Notes under the pieces: model-generated
The model's input: the letters and a program-made list of their open reading frames with translations, nothing else
Database searches by the model: none
What the model was told of the DNA's origin: nothing
DNA from: Planctomycetota bacterium
Lineage (GTDB): Bacteria > Planctomycetota > Planctomycetia > Gemmatales > Gemmataceae
Direction: 5' to 3'
Assembly: GCA_016195405.1 (NCBI GenBank)
Contig: JACPZP010000008.1
Coordinates: 1-64,000 of the forward strand
Length of the DNA stretch: 64,000 nucleotides
Shown here: one piece after another, positions 61,564 through 64,000 of the stretch
Numbering within the stretch: the stretch's first letter is position 1
Layout: the number at the start of each line of letters is the position of its first letter
Position numbers and translations under genes: made by a program

Positions 61564-64000
61564 TCACGGCAGTTGCACGCAAATCAATTCATTCGCGTCG
61601 CGAATGTAAAGCCGGCCGCCCGCGATTGCCGGATGCGCCCAGGTGGTGCCGCAAATCTTCGAACGACACAATTCGCGGTATTGCTTAACATCGGGCTGCA
61701 TCAGCACCAGATCGCCGTTTTCCTCGAGCAGCAACAGCTTGTCGTCGCCGGTGCGTGTCAGCGAGGCGTGATATTTGCCGACGTTGGGCCGTTGCCAGTG
61801 TTCCTTGCCGGTAGCCAAGTCGACGCAGCGCAAGACAGCGACGCTCTGGATCGCCGGGACCGCCGTGACAAGATAGAGCTGATCCTTGCCAACCGCGACG
61901 GGCGTGGAGAAGTAACAGTTGAGGTCTGGCTTCATCCAAACCTGTTTGGCATGCGGCGCCGCGCCCGAGTTGTCGAGCTTGACACCGATGCCGCCGAAGG
62001 TGATCGAGGTTGCGAAGATCATGTCGCCGGAGCGCACCGGCGTCGTCGAGCTTTCGCTTAGCTTGTCGACGAGAGGCACCTGCCAGAGTTGTTTGCCGTC
62101 GCGCACGTTAAGGGCGGTCAGACCGGCTCCTGTCAGACACACGACGGCCCGCTCATCGCCCTTGCCGACTGCGATGGGCGACGAATAACTCGCTTTGTCG
62201 TCGAGCTTCTTCCAAATGGTGCTGCCGTCCTTGGCGTTGAACGCCACGACCGAAGCACCGGGGCCGCCGACATTGAGGAAGACGCGCTCTCCATCCACGA
62301 GCGGCGAGCACGAGGTACCGAAGAACAAATTCGGCGCCTTGAATTCTTTGAGCGTATTGACCTGCCAGACTTGGTCGCCCGATTTGGAATCAAAGCAAGT
62401 GAGAATTCCGGTGACGCCGAAAGTATAGGCCTTGCCGTTGGCCACAGTCGGCGTGGCGCGCGGGCCGTCGCCGAAGAAGTTGCTGAATTTGCCGCGATCG
62501 TAGCTTTTGGTCCAAAGCGGCTTGCCGTCGGCGGCGTCGAAGGCTGCCAGCGCTTCTTCGTCTTTGCCCTTGGGCCGCGCGAACAAATAGACTTTGCCGT
62601 CGGCGACAACGGGAGAGCTATGGCCTTCGCCGACGGGTTGCTTCCAGAGAATCTTGAGCGGCGCCTTCCAGACATCGATCTTCTGCGAGGTGCTGCCATC
62701 GCGTCGCGGACCGAGCCAACCGGGCCAATCCTCAGCGGATTTTGTCTTGCCCCCCTCTCCCCCCGCTGGCGAGTACGCAATAAATGAGGAGGACTCGGAG
62801 GCGGGGGGAGAGGGGCTGGGGGTGAGGGGGGCAGCCCGGTTCTGCGAACCGGGGCTAATCGCGGACTTGATGTTGTCCAACAAGTACCGTTCCATGAACA
62901 TCACGGTCGCGTAGAACTGAAAGTCGGCGTTCTTCTTCTTGGCGAAGCCGTGGCCTTCGTCGTTCGCCATTAAGTACCATACCGGCGTTTTCTGCTTCTT
63001 GAGCGTGCCGACCATTTGCTCGGCTTCGGTCCAGGGCACGCGCGGGTCGTTCTTGCCCTGGACAATGAAGAGCGGCTTCTGAATCTTGTGGGCGTTGTTG
63101 AGCGGGGCGATCTTCTCCATGAACGCACGCATCTTGGGATCGCGCTCGTCGCCGTATTCCGCCCGGCGCAGATCTCGGCGATAGCTTTCGGTGTTCTCAA
63201 GAAAAGTTCGCAAATTCGACATGCCAATGATGTCCAGTGCGCAACGGAAGCGGTCGGGGAAATAAGTGGCGACCGCAAGCGTCATGTGGCCGCCGTAACT
63301 GCCGCCGGTGACCATGATGCGGTCGGCGTCGAGGTCCGGGCTTTTGGCGACCCAATCAAACAGAGCGCCGATGTCCTTGTAGGCGTCTTCGCGCTGAAAA
63401 CCGTTGTCGAGCGCCAGAAACGTCTTTCCGAAGCCGGACGAGCCGCGGATGTTCGGAAAAAGGATTGCGACGCCCATCTCATTGGGAAAGTAGTTCTTGC
63501 GGCCGAGAAAGCCCGGTCGGGCCTGTACTTCCGGGCCGCCATGGATGTCGATGATGACGGGGGCTTTGGCGTAGACATTCTTGCTTGGCAGATACAGAAA
63601 GCCGGTGATTTCGCGGTCGTCGAAGCTCTTCCAGCGGATTAGCTGGGATTCCGAGAATTTGGCTGCATTGAGGCCGCCGGTCTCACTATGGGTCCAACGC
63701 TCGATCTTGTTCGTTTCGACGTCAAGAGAGTAAATGTCGGTCGGCGATCGGGCCGAAGTCAGCATGAAGGCGAGATCGCGGCTGTTGTTGTGCCAGCGGA
63801 AGCCGCGGATCGAGCCGGGCGGCCCCTTCATTTGACTCAGTTCCTTGCCCGTCTTCGGATCGAGCAGATGCAGCGTACCGACGCCGGTTTGGTTCGCATT
63901 GACCGCGAGGCGTTTGCCGTCGGGGGAAAGGCGAAAGGCGTCGATGTCCCAAGGAATGTGCTCGGTCAAGACTTTGGTCGTCTTGGTAGCCAGATCGAGG
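61564..64000 (-). CDS. Prolyl oligopeptidase (S9) joined to PQQ-like beta-propeller (5' end outside window)
   Basis: 811 residues are visible and the frame is open to the right end of the window. The first part is an S9 peptidase: catalytic Ser in VTGGSYGGHM (codons near 63290-63313), Asp in NDPRVPWTEAE (63030-63053) and His in NDEGHGFAKK (62942-62966). Its usual end, MFMERYLLDN, is followed by a linker LTPSPSPPASESSS-type segment encoded by a palindromic repeat, and then a PQQ-type propeller (DWPGWLGPRRDGST, LWKQPVGEGHSSPVVADGKV, ATPTVANGKAYTFGVTG) to the C-terminus, which ends at LICVQLP. The S9 part cleaves peptides. The propeller has no enzyme motif. The junction looks like two genes fused by the repeat. 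Both parts are common in planctomycetes as separate genes. Confidence 0.85.
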   Translation of the reverse strand, partial: LDLATKTTKVLTEHIPWDIDAFRLSPDGKRLAVNANQTGVGTLHLLDPKTGKELSQMKGPPGSIRGFRWHNNSRDLAFMLTSARSPTDIYSLDVETNKIERWTHSETGGLNAAKFSESQLIRWKSFDDREITGFLYLPSKNVYAKAPVIIDIHGGPEVQARPGFLGRKNYFPNEMGVAILFPNIRGSSGFGKTFLALDNGFQREDAYKDIGALFDWVAKSPDLDADRIMVTGGSYGGHMTLAVATYFPDRFRCALDIIGMSNLRTFLENTESYRRDLRRAEYGDERDPKMRAFMEKIAPLNNAHKIQKPLFIVQGKNDPRVPWTEAEQMVGTLKKQKTPVWYLMANDEGHGFAKKKNADFQFYATVMFMERYLLDNIKSAISPGSQNRAAPLTPSPSPPASESSSFIAYSPAGGEGGKTKSAEDWPGWLGPRRDGSTSQKIDVWKAPLKILWKQPVGEGHSSPVVADGKVYLFARPKGKDEEALAAFDAADGKPLWTKSYDRGKFSNFFGDGPRATPTVANGKAYTFGVTGILTCFDSKSGDQVWQVNTLKEFKAPNLFFGTSCSPLVDGERVFLNVGGPGASVVAFNAKDGSTIWKKLDDKASYSSPIAVGKGDERAVVCLTGAGLTALNVRDGKQLWQVPLVDKLSESSTTPVRSGDMIFATSITFGGIGVKLDNSGAAPHAKQVWMKPDLNCYFSTPVAVGKDQLYLVTAVPAIQSVAVLRCVDLATGKEHWQRPNVGKYHASLTRTGDDKLLLLEENGDLVLMQPDVKQYRELCRSKICGTTWAHPAIAGGRLYIRDANELICVQLP
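62748..62827. repeat. CTCTCCCC-type palindrome forming a protein linker
   Basis: The left arm (62748-62764: G then C-rich CTCTCCCCCC) and right arm (62800-62815: GCGGGGGGAGAGGGGC) are inverted repeats, with GCTGGGGGTGAGG extending to 62827. The interior is 35 bases. It has no stop in the S9/PQQ frame and encodes the linker (LTPSPSPP... then SPAGGEGGK). Similar arms are widespread in other planctomycete genomes, from memory. Confidence 0.8.

Overview
The window looks like chromosomal DNA of a planctomycete, most likely a Gemmatales/Pirellulales-type member (the lineage is inferred from gene content only). Indicators are: a giant secreted Calx-beta protein carrying the N-terminal LERLEDRCVPA motif typical of exported planctomycete proteins; an ECF sigma factor next to a Ser/Thr kinase with TPRs; a multiheme cytochrome with TPRs; tandem clpP genes; YXWGXW, ARPP-1 and DUF4058 proteins; a prolyl oligopeptidase joined to a PQQ-type propeller; and many palindromic repeats in and between genes. 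Most of the window is ordinary chromosome. I saw no phage, transposase, integrase, CRISPR array, rRNA or tRNA.

Layout. 1-2409 (+): end of an MFS transporter, a family 9 glycosyltransferase and maf, closed by a strong terminator. 2533-13037 (-): the Calx-beta adhesin-like gene, a membrane Ser/Thr kinase with TPRs, and an ECF sigma factor. 13361-15888 (-): a FlgM-like anti-sigma factor, a UPF0316 membrane protein and an erythromycin-esterase homologue. 16031-20915 (+): a six-gene translationally coupled type II secretion/pseudopilin operon with two GspF-like proteins. 21082-23285 (+): two different ClpP proteases and a lipoprotein. 23386-32774: metabolic and envelope genes (SDR, class III aminotransferase, coiled-coil protein, ARPP-1 protein, heptaheme cytochrome, FHA-ABCG transporter).

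33112-38990 is the accessory island. Small unrelated genes (one with a HEPN RX4H motif, one HTH pair, several unknown) alternate with one intact and four truncated copies of yjbQ. The copies differ from each other mostly at silent sites and two are cut at the same point. I regard this as the most interesting locus: yjbQ appears to be a repeatedly used insertion or recombination site for small gene cassettes.

39016-64000: pyruvate dehydrogenase aceE, a small histidine-motif hydroxylase, an FHA-GAF-sigma54 activator, mfd, a parvulin-type lipoprotein, a PAS/GAF hybrid histidine kinase ending in REC and PilZ, a YXWGXW protein, an MDR dehydrogenase, a BtuF-like protein, a TPR protein, an alpha/beta hydrolase, DAHP synthase, a DUF4058 protein and an S9 peptidase/PQQ fusion.

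A second theme is repeats that reshape proteins. At least five palindromic families are present: GTAG-type REPINs, GTTTAGC palindromes, palindromes built of 7-bp units, a CACAGAGAC palindrome and a CTCTCCCC palindrome. Copies lie in frame inside mfd and the BtuF-like gene, form the linker of the S9/PQQ fusion, and supply stop codons for the sigma factor, the TPR protein and probably an HTH protein. A separate 21-bp tandem repeat occurs in two clear and one degraded intergenic block.
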